Assembly: GCA_021789975.1 (NCBI GenBank)
Contig: JAJYIT010000034.1
Location: forward strand, 1-43,226
Reading direction: 5' to 3'
Length of the DNA stretch: 43,226 nucleotides
Source: Bacteroidota bacterium
GTDB taxonomy: Bacteria; Bacteroidota; Ignavibacteria; Kryptoniales; JAKASW01
Within the stretch, counting starts at the first letter, position 1. Every line of letters begins with the position of its first letter. This document shows, in pieces, positions 9,858-18,008 of this stretch. The position numbers were made by a program, and so were the translations under genes. A model generated the notes under the pieces. It saw nothing but the letters and a program-made list of their open reading frames with translations, did not search any database and was not told the origin of the DNA.

Positions 9858-10435
9858 CGTCATTCCCGCATGTTTTAAGCGGGAATCCACACTTAGATTC
9901 CCGACAGGAGCACTCGGGAATGACGGTCATGGTGTCTGCGCCACTACTGGATAGTATTAGGGTCCTGTATGTTTATTCATGGATGCCCCACAGGAGCATT
10001 CGGGTATGACGACGGTACTTCCTTTTTCCGCCATTCCCGCAGGTTGTTGGAAGGGATCCTGCCTGTTCATTCATGGATGCCCTACAATGATCTTCGATAG
10101 AAGCATTCCAGGATTCGGGCATGACGGCGTTTTCTTCTTCACGTCATTCCCGCATGCATTAAGCGGGAATCTACACTTAGATTCCCGACAGGAACATTCG
10201 GGAATGACGCAGGGGAGGATTCGGGAAGGACGGGGTGGGAGGGTTCGGGAATGACGTTGAATCTCCGAGGATTGATTCCCCCGCCGCTTGTAGCATCATT
10301 CCCGCGTCCCCGAATGTTTTCGCCGTGGATCACAAGCGAGAATCCGGGTTTGGAAGATGGATTCCCGACAAGAGCGTTCGGGAATGACGTATTGGTTCAT
10401 TTGCTAACTCACTCTCAAAAGGTAACGGAGAAAGC

Positions 10436-11884
10436 ATGTCCATTGTGACCTTAATAAAATCGATTCAGGACATCATGCGCAAAGATGTCGGTGTAGATGG
10501 CGATGCGCAAAGAATCAGCCAGATGGTATGGCTCCTGTTCCTGAAGATCTTTGACGACAAAGAAAAAGAATGGAACGTCACCATTAAGGGATATAAATCG
10601 CCGCTGCAGAGCCGGTTTCAATGGTCCAATTGGGCGGCAAATCCCGAAGGGATGACGGGGGATGAGCTGATATACTTCGTGAACAACAACCTCTTCCCCG
10701 CGCTGAAGAAGCTGGCTACTTCCGAAGGGGTTTCGCCCCAGGGAAAAGTCGTAGGAAGCGTATTTGAAGATGCCTACAACTACATGAAATCGGGTACGCT
10801 GCTGCGGCAGGTGATCAACACAATTCAAAGCGACGTCGATTTCAATTCAATGACGGACCGCCACCTCTTCAACGACATTTACGAGAAGATACTCGCGGAC
10901 CTGCAATCCGCCGGCAATGCAGGTGAATACTATACCCCGCGTGCGCTGACGCAGTTCATGGTGGATATGATCGATCCGCAGCTTGGAGAGACGATACTCG
11001 ACCCGGCGTGCGGGACAGGGGGCTTCCTTACAAACGCAATCGAACATCTCAAGAAGCAGGTGAAGACTTCCGCCGACAAAGAGAGGATCCAGAAGTCAAT
11101 AACGGGCGTGGAGAAGAAGCCGCTTCCGCACATGCTCGCGATGACGAACGTGATGCTTCACGGCATCGACGTTCCGACCAACATCCGCCACGACAACACT
11201 CTCAGCAGGCCGCTGAAAGATTACGGCCCCAGAGATCGTGTAGACATCGTTACCACCAATCCTCCGTTCGGCGGGATGGAAGAGGACGGGATCGAAAACA
11301 ACTTCCCGAAAAAGTACCAGACGCGCGAGACGGCAGACCTCTTCATGGCTCTCATCATGCACCTTCTGAAGCACGATACCGGGCGGGCGGCGGTGATTTT
11401 GCCCGACGGTTTCCTCTTCGGCGAAGGAGTCAAGACGACTCTGAAGCAGGAGCTTCTGAACGAATTCAACCTGCACACGATCGTGAGGCTTCCGAAGGGA
11501 GTCTTCAGTCCATATACCGGCATAAACACGAATATTCTCTTCTTCAGGAAGGGCGGTACTACGAAGCACGTGTGGTTTTTCGAGCATCCGTATCCGGAAG
11601 GATACAAATCGTACTCGCGGTCGAAGCCGCTGACGATAGAGGAATTTGAGCTTGAAAAGAAATGGTGGAACAGGCGGAAAGAGACGGAGCATGCGTGGAA
11701 GGTGTCGGTCAAAGAGATAGAATCGAAGAACTACTCGCTCGACTTCAAGAACCCGCACGTCGAGGAAGTGAACCACCGCGACCCGGAAGAGCTGATGAAG
11801 GAATACGCGGAGATCACGAGGGAGCTCAGCGCGACGCGCGACGCACTGAAAAAGGAACTGATGCAGTCGCTTGGGGGCCGGTGA
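10436..11884 (+). CDS. hsdM: Type I restriction-modification system, DNA methyltransferase subunit
   Basis: A 482-residue N6-adenine methyltransferase that, with HsdS, modifies the recognition site and is needed for restriction. The N-terminal helical HsdM domain covers about 1-150. GEYYTPR (163-169) opens the catalytic domain. The AdoMet motif DPACGTGGF lies at 189-197 and the catalytic motif IV NPPF at 275-278. The start follows ACGGAG, an ordinary ribosome site. The stop TGA overlaps the hsdS ATG (TGATG), so the two subunits are translationally coupled. The length and all key motifs are normal, so the modification activity should be intact. The last palindromic repeat ends 47 bases before the start, so hsdM must be read from a promoter within that repeat area or by readthrough from hsdR. 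Confidence 0.96.
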   Translation: MSIVTLIKSIQDIMRKDVGVDGDAQRISQMVWLLFLKIFDDKEKEWNVTIKGYKSPLQSRFQWSNWAANPEGMTGDELIYFVNNNLFPALKKLATSEGVSPQGKVVGSVFEDAYNYMKSGTLLRQVINTIQSDVDFNSMTDRHLFNDIYEKILADLQSAGNAGEYYTPRALTQFMVDMIDPQLGETILDPACGTGGFLTNAIEHLKKQVKTSADKERIQKSITGVEKKPLPHMLAMTNVMLHGIDVPTNIRHDNTLSRPLKDYGPRDRVDIVTTNPPFGGMEEDGIENNFPKKYQTRETADLFMALIMHLLKHDTGRAAVILPDGFLFGEGVKTTLKQELLNEFNLHTIVRLPKGVFSPYTGINTNILFFRKGGTTKHVWFFEHPYPEGYKSYSRSKPLTIEEFELEKKWWNRRKETEHAWKVSVKEIESKNYSLDFKNPHVEEVNHRDPEELMKEYAEITRELSATRDALKKELMQSLGGR

Positions 11885-13512
11885 TGAATCTGCTCCAGGA
11901 GCATTTTGACATAGCCGTTGAGACGCCGGACGGAATTGGGAAGTTGCGGAAACTTATCCTGACTCTCGCCATGCAGGGGAAGCTGGTGCCGCAGGATCCG
12001 AACGACCAGCCGGCGAGCGAATTGCTGAAGGAGATTGAAGCGGAGAAGAAACGGCTGGTGAAGGAAGGGAAGATCAAGGAGCAGAAGCAGCTGCCGCCGA
12101 TTAAGGAAGAGGAGATTCCATACGTATTGCCGGGGAATTGGGAATGGATTAGAATTAGTGACTCCTATTATTCAATAGGCGCCAAGAACAATCAACTCCA
12201 GACCAAAGACTACAAACAATCGGGTAGCTTTCCAATCATCGATCAAGGGAAGACTTTCATTGCCGGGTACTCGGATGATTCCGAGAAAATACTGCGGGTT
12301 GGCGCACCGGTAGTGATATTTGGTGACCACACAAAGAACATAAAATATGTGGACTTCGATTTCATTATTGGGGCGGATGGAGTGAAGGTCTTGAAGCCTT
12401 ACACGAGTATACTCTCAAAGTTCTTTTACTTCGTGATCAGGTCCTACGTAATTCCTCACAGGGGATACGCTCGACACTTTGGGCTGCTTAACGAGAACCT
12501 GCTCCCTGTCCCCCCACACGCCGAGCAGAAGCGCATCGTCGCGAAGATCGATCAGCTCATGTCGCTCTGCGACAAGCTCGAGGCTCAGCGCAACGAGCGC
12601 GACCGGAAGCGGCTGACTGTCCACGCCTCGGCGGTGAGCGGGCTCCTCAACGCGCCCGATAAGCCTGCGTTCAACAGGTCGTGGAGTTTCATAACTAGGC
12701 ACTTCAGCGAGCTCTACTCCGTCACGGAGAACGTCGCCGAACTTAAGAAGGCCATCCTCCAGCTTGCGGTGATGGGGAAGCTTGTTCAGCAAGATCCGAA
12801 TGACCAGCCGGCGAGCGAATTACTGGAAGATATTGAGTCTGAGAAGAAACGGCTGGTGAAGGAAGGGAAGATAAAAGAACAAAAGCCGCTGCCGCCGATC
12901 AAAGAAGAGGACATGCCGTACCGGTTGCCGAGGGGGTGGGAGTGGGTGAGGCTTGCGCATATAGGAGAAGTTAATCCTAGGAACTCATTTCAAGACGAAA
13001 AGCTAGCGGGTTTCGTGCCAATGACGCTAATCTCTGCGGACTATGGAGTGCCGCCTACATTTGAGACTAGAAAATGGCACGAAATAAAAAAGGGATACAC
13101 TCATTTTGCTGATGGCGATGCAGCTGTTGCGAAAATCACCCCATGTTTTGAGAATGGAAAGGCGTGTGTGTTTCAAGGTTTACCGAATGGGATCGGAGCA
13201 GGAACCACTGAACTGCATGTTTTCAGGAATACCTTTGGAAGGGTTTTTCCACCTTACCTACTTTCATATTTAAAGAATCCCATGTATGTAAAACGTGGTA
13301 TTTCTAAGATGACCGGTTCCGCAGGTCAGAAGCGTGTTCCAGCGGAGTACTTTTCACTGAATCCTTTTCCTCTGCCACCCCTTGCCGAGCAAAAGCGCAT
13401 TGTCGCGAAGATCGACCAACTCATGGCTCTCTGCGATAAGCTGGATGCGCGTCTGTCTTCCGCCTCCGCGAAGCGGACGGCGATTCTCGATGCGGTGCTG
13501 GCGAGGGTGTAG
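11884..13512 (+). CDS. hsdS: Type I restriction-modification system, specificity subunit
   Basis: A 542-residue DNA-recognition subunit. It has two target-recognition domains (about 85-210 and 352-498), each followed by the same helix (PPHAEQKRIVAKIDQLM at about 210-226; PPLAEQKRIVAKIDQLM at about 498-514). Each is preceded by a near-identical linker (LRKLILTLAMQGKLVPQDP and LKKAILQLAVMGKLVQQDP, both running on through NDQPASELL to a WEW motif). This internal duplication of about 70 residues is visible in the DNA too and is the classic two-half HsdS design. ATG 11884 is chosen because it overlaps the hsdM stop; upstream extension of the frame is hsdM read out of phase. The bipartite recognition sequence cannot be read from sequence. 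The last 26 coding bases before the final codons recur beyond the next gene. Confidence 0.95.
   Translation: MNLLQEHFDIAVETPDGIGKLRKLILTLAMQGKLVPQDPNDQPASELLKEIEAEKKRLVKEGKIKEQKQLPPIKEEEIPYVLPGNWEWIRISDSYYSIGAKNNQLQTKDYKQSGSFPIIDQGKTFIAGYSDDSEKILRVGAPVVIFGDHTKNIKYVDFDFIIGADGVKVLKPYTSILSKFFYFVIRSYVIPHRGYARHFGLLNENLLPVPPHAEQKRIVAKIDQLMSLCDKLEAQRNERDRKRLTVHASAVSGLLNAPDKPAFNRSWSFITRHFSELYSVTENVAELKKAILQLAVMGKLVQQDPNDQPASELLEDIESEKKRLVKEGKIKEQKPLPPIKEEDMPYRLPRGWEWVRLAHIGEVNPRNSFQDEKLAGFVPMTLISADYGVPPTFETRKWHEIKKGYTHFADGDAAVAKITPCFENGKACVFQGLPNGIGAGTTELHVFRNTFGRVFPPYLLSYLKNPMYVKRGISKMTGSAGQKRVPAEYFSLNPFPLPPLAEQKRIVAKIDQLMALCDKLDARLSSASAKRTAILDAVLARV
13482..13507 (+). repeat. 26-base direct repeat, copy 1 (end of hsdS)
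   Basis: An exact match to 14728-14753, including GATGCGGTGCTGGCGAGGG. This copy encodes ILDAVLAR at the hsdS C-terminus. Confidence 0.9.
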
Positions 13513-13552
13513 AGGGCGATGATGGGTTCTTCAATAAAGGAGATTTCCAGAG

Positions 13553-14713
13553 ATGGTTAAGCAAAGGGTCGTTTATGTGCTTGGGGCCGGCTTTTCTCAG
13601 CCATATGGATTGCCGGTGATGTCGACTTTCATGGACCGAGCTAGAGACATATATGAAAGGAATAAAGATAAGTATCATAACCTTGGGCAGGTAATCCGAG
13701 AGTTGGAACGTCTGAATAGTCATTCTCTGCGAATTGATATTTCGAATATCGAAGAGGTTCTGTCAGTGCTTGAAGTGGGCTCGTTGCTTAGAGATGGGCA
13801 GGAAATCGGTGGATTGGACGCAGAGCAGATGAAGTATTTCATACGGACTGTCATTACCGAAAATACCAAGAGAATTCCTAACCAGGATGAAGACGACAAT
13901 GTGTCAGACGGCTGGCCCCGACACATTTTCAACGATCGCGGGGGAATATTCAGCGAGTACGGATTCTTTGTGGCAAGCCTATTCGGAATCTCCGTCTCTG
14001 CAAGTGTCAGTAACGACTCATCAGGTATTCCAAGGCTCAATGGCGGCATGCAATTCAGCCAGAGCGACCAGAAAGAGGTGGAATACACGATAGTGACGAC
14101 GAATTATGACCGGGTCCTCCAGAATTTTGAAGAGTATATCAATGCGCGTCTCAAGGACCCACCGCGTGATCGAATTGAGTTCGTCGATAAATATGAGATG
14201 GCACCCAAACCAACTCGAGCACCGGTTGTTCCTCTCCTTAAGTTACATGGCACGGTGGAATCTGCCCCGGATATTACGCCCCATAACGATATTACTGTAA
14301 TGACTTGGAACAAGAACCTGATGAAACCGGAAACTGCCAGAGCGCTGCGAGAGGCCTATCAGGCAATTCGATCTGCCCATCATATTAGAATCATCGGATA
14401 CTCCCTGCCGGAAACAGATAGTTATCTGAAATATCTGTTGAAAGCTGCCACGCTGAATCATCCCAACCTGAAGTCTATTGATGTATTGACGCTCGACGAC
14501 GAGTTGGGCTCCACCAAGAGCCGCTACCAGACATTGCTCGGTGAAAAGCCCATCCGTTGGAAATCAGATGACGTTACGAACTACCTTCGCAGGATCCTTG
14601 ATATGGCTCCTACCTACGTTAGAAACGGCAACCTGAGCTTCGGTTGGCTTGAGGAGGCGCACAGGTATTTCTTTGAACATGCCGAGTGGTTGAGAATGCG
14701 AGACGTAAGGTGA
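13553..14713 (+). CDS. SIR2-like domain protein, probable defence NADase
   Basis: A 386-residue protein with the SIR2 Rossmann fold. The N-terminal nucleotide loop is VLGAGFSQPYGLP (9-21). TTNYDRVL (182-189) gives the conserved Asn/Asp (N184, D186). LLKLHGT (228-234) gives the usual active-site His (H232), and IRIIGYSLPETD (278-289) is the late SIR2 signature. Bacterial SIR2 domains of this type often destroy NAD+ during phage attack (ThsA, DSR and others). No second effector or sensor domain is evident, so its trigger may lie in another protein. AAGGAG is 10-11 bases before ATG 13553. It starts 40 bases after hsdS and is flanked by a 26-base repeat of the hsdS tail. NADase activity is inference; a Type I-associated regulator is an alternative. 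Confidence 0.85.
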   Translation: MVKQRVVYVLGAGFSQPYGLPVMSTFMDRARDIYERNKDKYHNLGQVIRELERLNSHSLRIDISNIEEVLSVLEVGSLLRDGQEIGGLDAEQMKYFIRTVITENTKRIPNQDEDDNVSDGWPRHIFNDRGGIFSEYGFFVASLFGISVSASVSNDSSGIPRLNGGMQFSQSDQKEVEYTIVTTNYDRVLQNFEEYINARLKDPPRDRIEFVDKYEMAPKPTRAPVVPLLKLHGTVESAPDITPHNDITVMTWNKNLMKPETARALREAYQAIRSAHHIRIIGYSLPETDSYLKYLLKAATLNHPNLKSIDVLTLDDELGSTKSRYQTLLGEKPIRWKSDDVTNYLRRILDMAPTYVRNGNLSFGWLEEAHRYFFEHAEWLRMRDVR

Positions 14714-14722
14714 CATTGATAG

Positions 14723-14806
14723 GCGGAGATTCTCGATGCGGTGCTGGCGAGGGCGGAGAGGGAAAAAAGGAAGGTCGTTGAGTCCTTTCCGTGCTACCCC
14801 TTCTGA
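14723..14806 (+). pseudogene. Remnant hsdS C-terminal tail downstream of the SIR2 gene
   Basis: The frame reads AEILDAVLARAEREKRK and ends at TGA 14804-14806. The first nine or so codons match the end of hsdS (TAILDAVLAR) in the same frame, and 26 bases (14728-14753) are identical to 13482-13507. No start codon or upstream HsdS sequence is present, so this is a displaced tail, likely the original hsdS end or a piece of a second hsdS allele. Confidence 0.7.
14728..14753 (+). repeat. 26-base direct repeat, copy 2 (beyond the SIR2 gene)
   Basis: Identical to 13482-13507. The two copies bracket a segment of about 1.2 kb holding only the SIR2 gene. No integrase is present, so homologous recombination between hsdS alleles is more likely than site-specific integration. 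Confidence 0.9.
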
Positions 14807-14956
14807 CTCACGGACCTGGTCAAATTGCAGTGCAAAAACGGGGTGGACGAATGAGGTTGAACCTTCGACCTTGTTAGGTTACTTTTATGTGGCTAGACGA
14901 CGTAGGCAATTGTTGAACAAGATACAGATGTCCCAACCCCGTATTTCCGTCATCCT

Positions 14957-15745
14957 GTGAGACCTGTACCCACTCTGGTCGCAGCATCGTATCAGAGGTC
15001 TTTCAATTCAGGGAGGACAACGCCGCGAGTATTTGTCTGCGAAGACTTCGATGGTAACAACGTCGGCGAATTTGTTGTTAAGATGAGAGGCAGTATTGAG
15101 ACTCACGAAGCAGGTCTTTTGCGAGAAATTCTGGGAAATTTGTTCGCATACGAGGTTGGCATCGCGACAGCTGAACCGGCGATTGTGAGAATTGACCCTG
15201 AATTAGCAGCCGCTTTAACAAACCAGACGGTCGCGGACGTGGTTGCGAATAGCCTCGGCCTGAATTATGGCTCAGCGAACCTTGCAGGCGGGTATTCCAC
15301 TTGGCCGGTCGGCAAAATTGTACCTCAATCCTTGAAGGCGGACGCTGCGGATATTTTCGTTTTTGACGCGTTGATACAGAATCCCGACAGGAGAACCGGA
15401 AAACCTAATCTCTTATGGAAGGATGATCATTTGGTTGTAATTGACCATGAAATGGCCTTCTCGTTCCTCTTGTCGATCATCCCTTCGACAACCCCTTGGT
15501 TATTGGACGAACAGCCGTACTTGCGCGATCACGTGTTTTTCTCGGAACTGTTGCACGAGCAAGTCGACCTTGAACGTATCGCAGGCGCTATAGAAGCTAT
15601 TGGGGATGATTTCTGGGAAGAAGCGGATAGCGTCATCCCGAACAATTGGAAGGGGTCCGAACTCGCACGGATTCGGGCTCACGTTGAATCGGTGCAACAG
15701 CATCTCGATGTATTTATGAATGAGATAAGGAGGATATTATTATGA
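14957..15745 (+). CDS. HipA-like kinase domain protein
   Basis: A 262-residue protein of the HipA-like kinase family usually seen beside DUF3037 proteins. FVVKMRG places a putative ATP-binding lysine at K42. DALIQNPDRRTGKPNLL (about 137-153) supplies the catalytic Asp and metal-binding Asn positions (D144, N151). VVIDHEMAF (161-169) is the DFG-equivalent segment with D163. Classical HipA phosphorylates glutamyl-tRNA synthetase, but the substrate of this compact branch is unknown. The GTG start at 14957 has little ribosome-site support; an upstream TAG at 14903 limits the possible extension. The stop overlaps the next ATG (ATGA), so the pair is co-translated. It lies directly behind the restriction/SIR2 block; a defence or toxin role is inferred from context. 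Confidence 0.8.
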   Translation: MRPVPTLVAASYQRSFNSGRTTPRVFVCEDFDGNNVGEFVVKMRGSIETHEAGLLREILGNLFAYEVGIATAEPAIVRIDPELAAALTNQTVADVVANSLGLNYGSANLAGGYSTWPVGKIVPQSLKADAADIFVFDALIQNPDRRTGKPNLLWKDDHLVVIDHEMAFSFLLSIIPSTTPWLLDEQPYLRDHVFFSELLHEQVDLERIAGAIEAIGDDFWEEADSVIPNNWKGSELARIRAHVESVQQHLDVFMNEIRRILL

Positions 15746-16590
15746 AAACTCCCTATTCGTTTGCGATAGTCAGGTATGTACATGACGTGGTAGGAGGAGA
15801 GTTTGTTAACGTGGGAGTTGTTCTTTATGCGCCAGACCAAAATTACGTCGATGCGCTTTGCACAAAGAAGTATGCCAGACTCTCCAACTTGTTCGTCGAA
15901 GTCGACGGTGCCCAGTTCAGGTCACTGATGAACTTCCTGGAAGTACGAATTGATGAAGCTAGGCGCAAGGTTGAAACTGAATTGCCATTTGATGGCAAGC
16001 CCAAAGATGTTTCGGAAATTGTTACCAAGATCATACCGAAGGACGACAGTTCCTTTCAGTTTTCTCCTTCTGGAAGTGGTTTGACTGCCGATCCGGAGAA
16101 GACCCTGGAAGAACTATTCGATCGCTACGTTGAACGATATGCTCAGAAGCGCGAAACCATCACCAGGGATGACCAGGAAGTCTGGAAGACTTTTAAGCGT
16201 CCATTGGAGCAGAAACGCGTAACAAAATATTTAGGTCCCCATCAAATCGTATCTAACGATTACGACTATGAATTCGAACATGCATGGAGAAACGGTCAAT
16301 GGCATGTGCTTGAACCAGTTTCGTTCGATCTCGAGAGCACGGCTTCAATTAAGGACAAAGCAGCTCGTTGGCTTGGGAGAGCCATGGCTTTGCAGAGTGC
16401 GCGAGAACAGTTCAAATTATTCTTGTTGCTGGGGAAGCCCAGGAGCGAGCAACTCCTTCAAGCATATGCTAAAGCCGAGAACATCCTCAACAAGATACCT
16501 GTAGATAAAGAACTTATTCGAGAAGAGGAAGCGGATTCTTTTGCGGCGAGCGTTGAGAGTGAGATTGCGAGTCACAGAGAGGAACTATAG
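15742..16590 (+). CDS. DUF3037 family protein
   Basis: A 282-residue protein. The N-terminal 120 residues match DUF3037 in style (YSFAIVRYVHDVVGGEFVNVGVVLYAPD, then KYARLSNLF). The C-terminal half is mostly charged helices. The family's biochemical function is unknown, but it is repeatedly found next to compact HipA-like kinases, as here, with a four-base overlap. It may be the kinase's antitoxin, substrate or partner, by analogy with HipB-HipA pairs, although no helix-turn-helix is apparent. ATG 15742 is supported by the overlap and by AGGAGG within the end of the preceding gene. The gene looks complete. No membrane or export signals are visible. Confidence 0.8.
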   Translation: MKTPYSFAIVRYVHDVVGGEFVNVGVVLYAPDQNYVDALCTKKYARLSNLFVEVDGAQFRSLMNFLEVRIDEARRKVETELPFDGKPKDVSEIVTKIIPKDDSSFQFSPSGSGLTADPEKTLEELFDRYVERYAQKRETITRDDQEVWKTFKRPLEQKRVTKYLGPHQIVSNDYDYEFEHAWRNGQWHVLEPVSFDLESTASIKDKAARWLGRAMALQSAREQFKLFLLLGKPRSEQLLQAYAKAENILNKIPVDKELIREEEADSFAASVESEIASHREEL

Positions 16591-16748
16591 GTCTCCTGTA
16601 ACGCAGTTGTTGCTAAGCTCATCACCGTGACACCTCCGAAGAACCTTTTCGGAACGAATGTTAGGTGCGCCCGTCTGTTGAATCGCGAGAGACTCTACTG
16701 CACCGAGAATTCAAGAAGAAGAAATAGTAGATTGATCAGGTTGATACG

Positions 16749-17156
16749 ATGAACTCAAGAGAAGTAAGCGCAGCAGCCGAGCGAGTGTTTGTTGAACTCT
16801 CCAAGCTTAGCGAAAAGGAATTCCGACGCAAGCTGGAGGAGCATGCCGATGGAGATATCGCGAATGCGCTAATCGATCTTCATTATTTCGAAGTCGGTGA
16901 AATTGAGTCCGAGGCCTTTCAGTTCGAGGCTGAACAAATCCCGAGCGTGGCCCTGAACTGGCATGCAGTTACTTTTGACTACCATGTGAACCTGTCGAGC
17001 ACTGAATTCACCCAGATTCAGTTCGCACGAGAGGACTTCAATTATCTGACTCAATCCGCTTTGATTACCTATGTACTGGCCGATACGGCTAGCTCTTCCA
17101 ACCAGGAGTATCACGTCAAATCGAAAGAGAGTGAACCTTGGCGAGTGGCGGCGTAA
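16749..17156 (+). CDS. Unknown protein upstream of the SecB-like gene
   Basis: A 135-residue protein that I do not recognise. The N-terminal 50 residues are charged and helix-rich (AAAERVFVELSKLSEKEFRRKLEEH). The remainder alternates hydrophobic and polar residues in strand-like fashion (VALNWHAVTFDYHVNLSS). No signal peptide or metal motif is seen. The start at 16749 lies after CAGGTTGATACG, a moderate ribosome site. Its 3' end overlaps the start of the SecB-like gene by 19 bases, so the two are probably co-translated. In known toxin-antitoxin-chaperone systems a SecB-like chaperone guards an aggregation-prone partner. This protein could be such a client, but nothing in it resembles HigA or MqsA antitoxins. 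Confidence 0.65.
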   Translation: MNSREVSAAAERVFVELSKLSEKEFRRKLEEHADGDIANALIDLHYFEVGEIESEAFQFEAEQIPSVALNWHAVTFDYHVNLSSTEFTQIQFAREDFNYLTQSALITYVLADTASSSNQEYHVKSKESEPWRVAA

Positions 17157-17632
17157 TATCGGCATTCAGGTTTGAGTCGTATAAGGTTGACTTCATTACG
17201 TACAAGATGAAAAGCACAGTCGCGATGCTGTCATCTCCCGGAACACCCGAAAACACGACGTGGAATCTGCAGTTCGCCTTTCGTCAGCCAATGTATTTGA
17301 GAGTGGCAAGAAAGTACGTCGCAGGGATGAACGTGAAACTCCTGCTGCTCCCAGGCCCTCCGGAAGACGCGAGTATCAGCAAAGAGTCCATGGTAGAAAT
17401 CGAACTTGGCATAAGCGGATTGTTTTCTGTGGAAGAGGACAAGCTGGCCCCGGAGGTTGAACAGGATCTTGTAAAGGTCCATGCACCTGCAATTCTTTTC
17501 CCGTATGTACGATCAACGCTGACTTCACTCCTCTCAAACGCCGGATTTGGATCGTTCATTCTCCCGCTGCTGAATATTCAGGAGATGGCAAAACAAGCTC
17601 CCGCCACGCTTGAGATAAAAATCGTCGATTAG
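17138..17632 (+). CDS. SecB-like chaperone domain protein
   Basis: A 164-residue protein. The C-terminal signature is the strongest clue: FPYVRSTLTSLLSNAGFGSF (121-140) followed by ILPLLNI matches the conserved SecB helix region (FPYAR...G-F...L-P-NF). The middle part is strand-rich, as in the SecB fold. SecB keeps exported proteins unfolded, but in Bacteroidota-like genomes and in toxin systems SecB-like proteins often act as dedicated chaperones for a neighbour. It starts at TTG 17138, inside the preceding gene; no ATG exists before conserved sequence except M24, so the exact N-terminus is uncertain. The neighbours (unknown protein before; TIGR04255-type genes after) suggest an accessory chaperone rather than the housekeeping SecB. 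Confidence 0.7.
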   Translation: MASGGVISAFRFESYKVDFITYKMKSTVAMLSSPGTPENTTWNLQFAFRQPMYLRVARKYVAGMNVKLLLLPGPPEDASISKESMVEIELGISGLFSVEEDKLAPEVEQDLVKVHAPAILFPYVRSTLTSLLSNAGFGSFILPLLNIQEMAKQAPATLEIKIVD

Positions 17633-17640
17633 TCCCAGGA

Positions 17641-17892
17641 GTGTTCAGTGACAAGCTGGTGATTTTGAAGCCTCATGATGAGGGTGCGAACAGCTTCCAA
17701 TCTGATTCACTAGATGCGGAATGTTACTTCAGCCTCTCCAGTTCTTCCTTCTTCACGACCACCCTCCTTGCACAACTCCAAGAGAAGCTGAGAATATTTC
17801 TCGAAGGAATTGAACATTATGACTTTATCTCCAGGGAGAGCTTTGAGGGGAAAAGGCTTTCACTCGAGAATCCTTTGCACCCCTCGGCTTGA
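17641..17892 (+). CDS. Small hypothetical ORF after the SecB-like gene
   Basis: An 83-codon frame from GTG 17641, eight bases after the SecB-like stop. The composition is fairly natural (charged helix LLAQLQEKLRIFLEGIEHYD), but there is a serine-rich run (FSLSSSSFFTTT) and no recognisable domain. AGGAG directly abuts the GTG, so a slightly later start may be used. It could be a short partner in the same operon or a decayed gene. The 116 bases to the next gene show nothing coding. Confidence 0.4.
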   Translation: MFSDKLVILKPHDEGANSFQSDSLDAECYFSLSSSSFFTTTLLAQLQEKLRIFLEGIEHYDFISRESFEGKRLSLENPLHPSA

Positions 17893-18008
17893 TATGACCG
17901 AGGACGAAGGGAAAGGACCATCGGATTGTATTTCCGGCTCGAAGTCGATATAATGATAGTGCTTTGGTCATCAAATTCATGGGCACGTAAATCAAGCTGA
18001 ATCCGCGA

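Larger units (their letters stand above)
9129..10389. repeat. Cluster of two-hairpin palindromic repeats between hsdR and hsdM
   Basis: At least seven full or near-full copies plus several half copies of one element. A full copy is bounded by perfect 11-base inverted ends, CGTCATTCCCG and CGGGAATGACG. Inside are two hairpins: a left one (ATTCCCGC...GCGGGAAT) and a right one (GATTCCCGA...TCGGGAAT). Copies: 9173-9251, 9606-9680, 9732-9806, 9858-9925, 10029-10126 (degenerate), 10142-10209, 10294-10389. Half copies: 9129-9159, around 9978-10011, around 10210-10256. Similar mobile palindromes are widespread in environmental bacterial genomes. They surround the GIY-YIG gene and fill most of the hsdR-hsdM gap. 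Long plus-strand frames through them are artefacts of the repeats. Confidence 0.9.

Noticed and set aside
9606-9925. Possible CRISPR array
   Set aside because: Repeats are about 75 bases with long internal palindromes, the spacers are the same in neighbouring units, and no cas gene is near.
9581-10009. 142-codon plus-strand frame with a repeated peptide
   Set aside because: The repeated peptide is simply the translated palindromic repeat and its 126-base duplication; no ribosome site.
11096-11776. Long minus-strand frames opposite hsdM
   Set aside because: Antisense to catalytic hsdM sequence, arginine- and proline-rich, and overlapping each other in several frames.
14736-14960. 74-codon frame between SIR2 and HipA-like genes
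   Set aside because: It reads the hsdS remnant out of frame and has no start signal.
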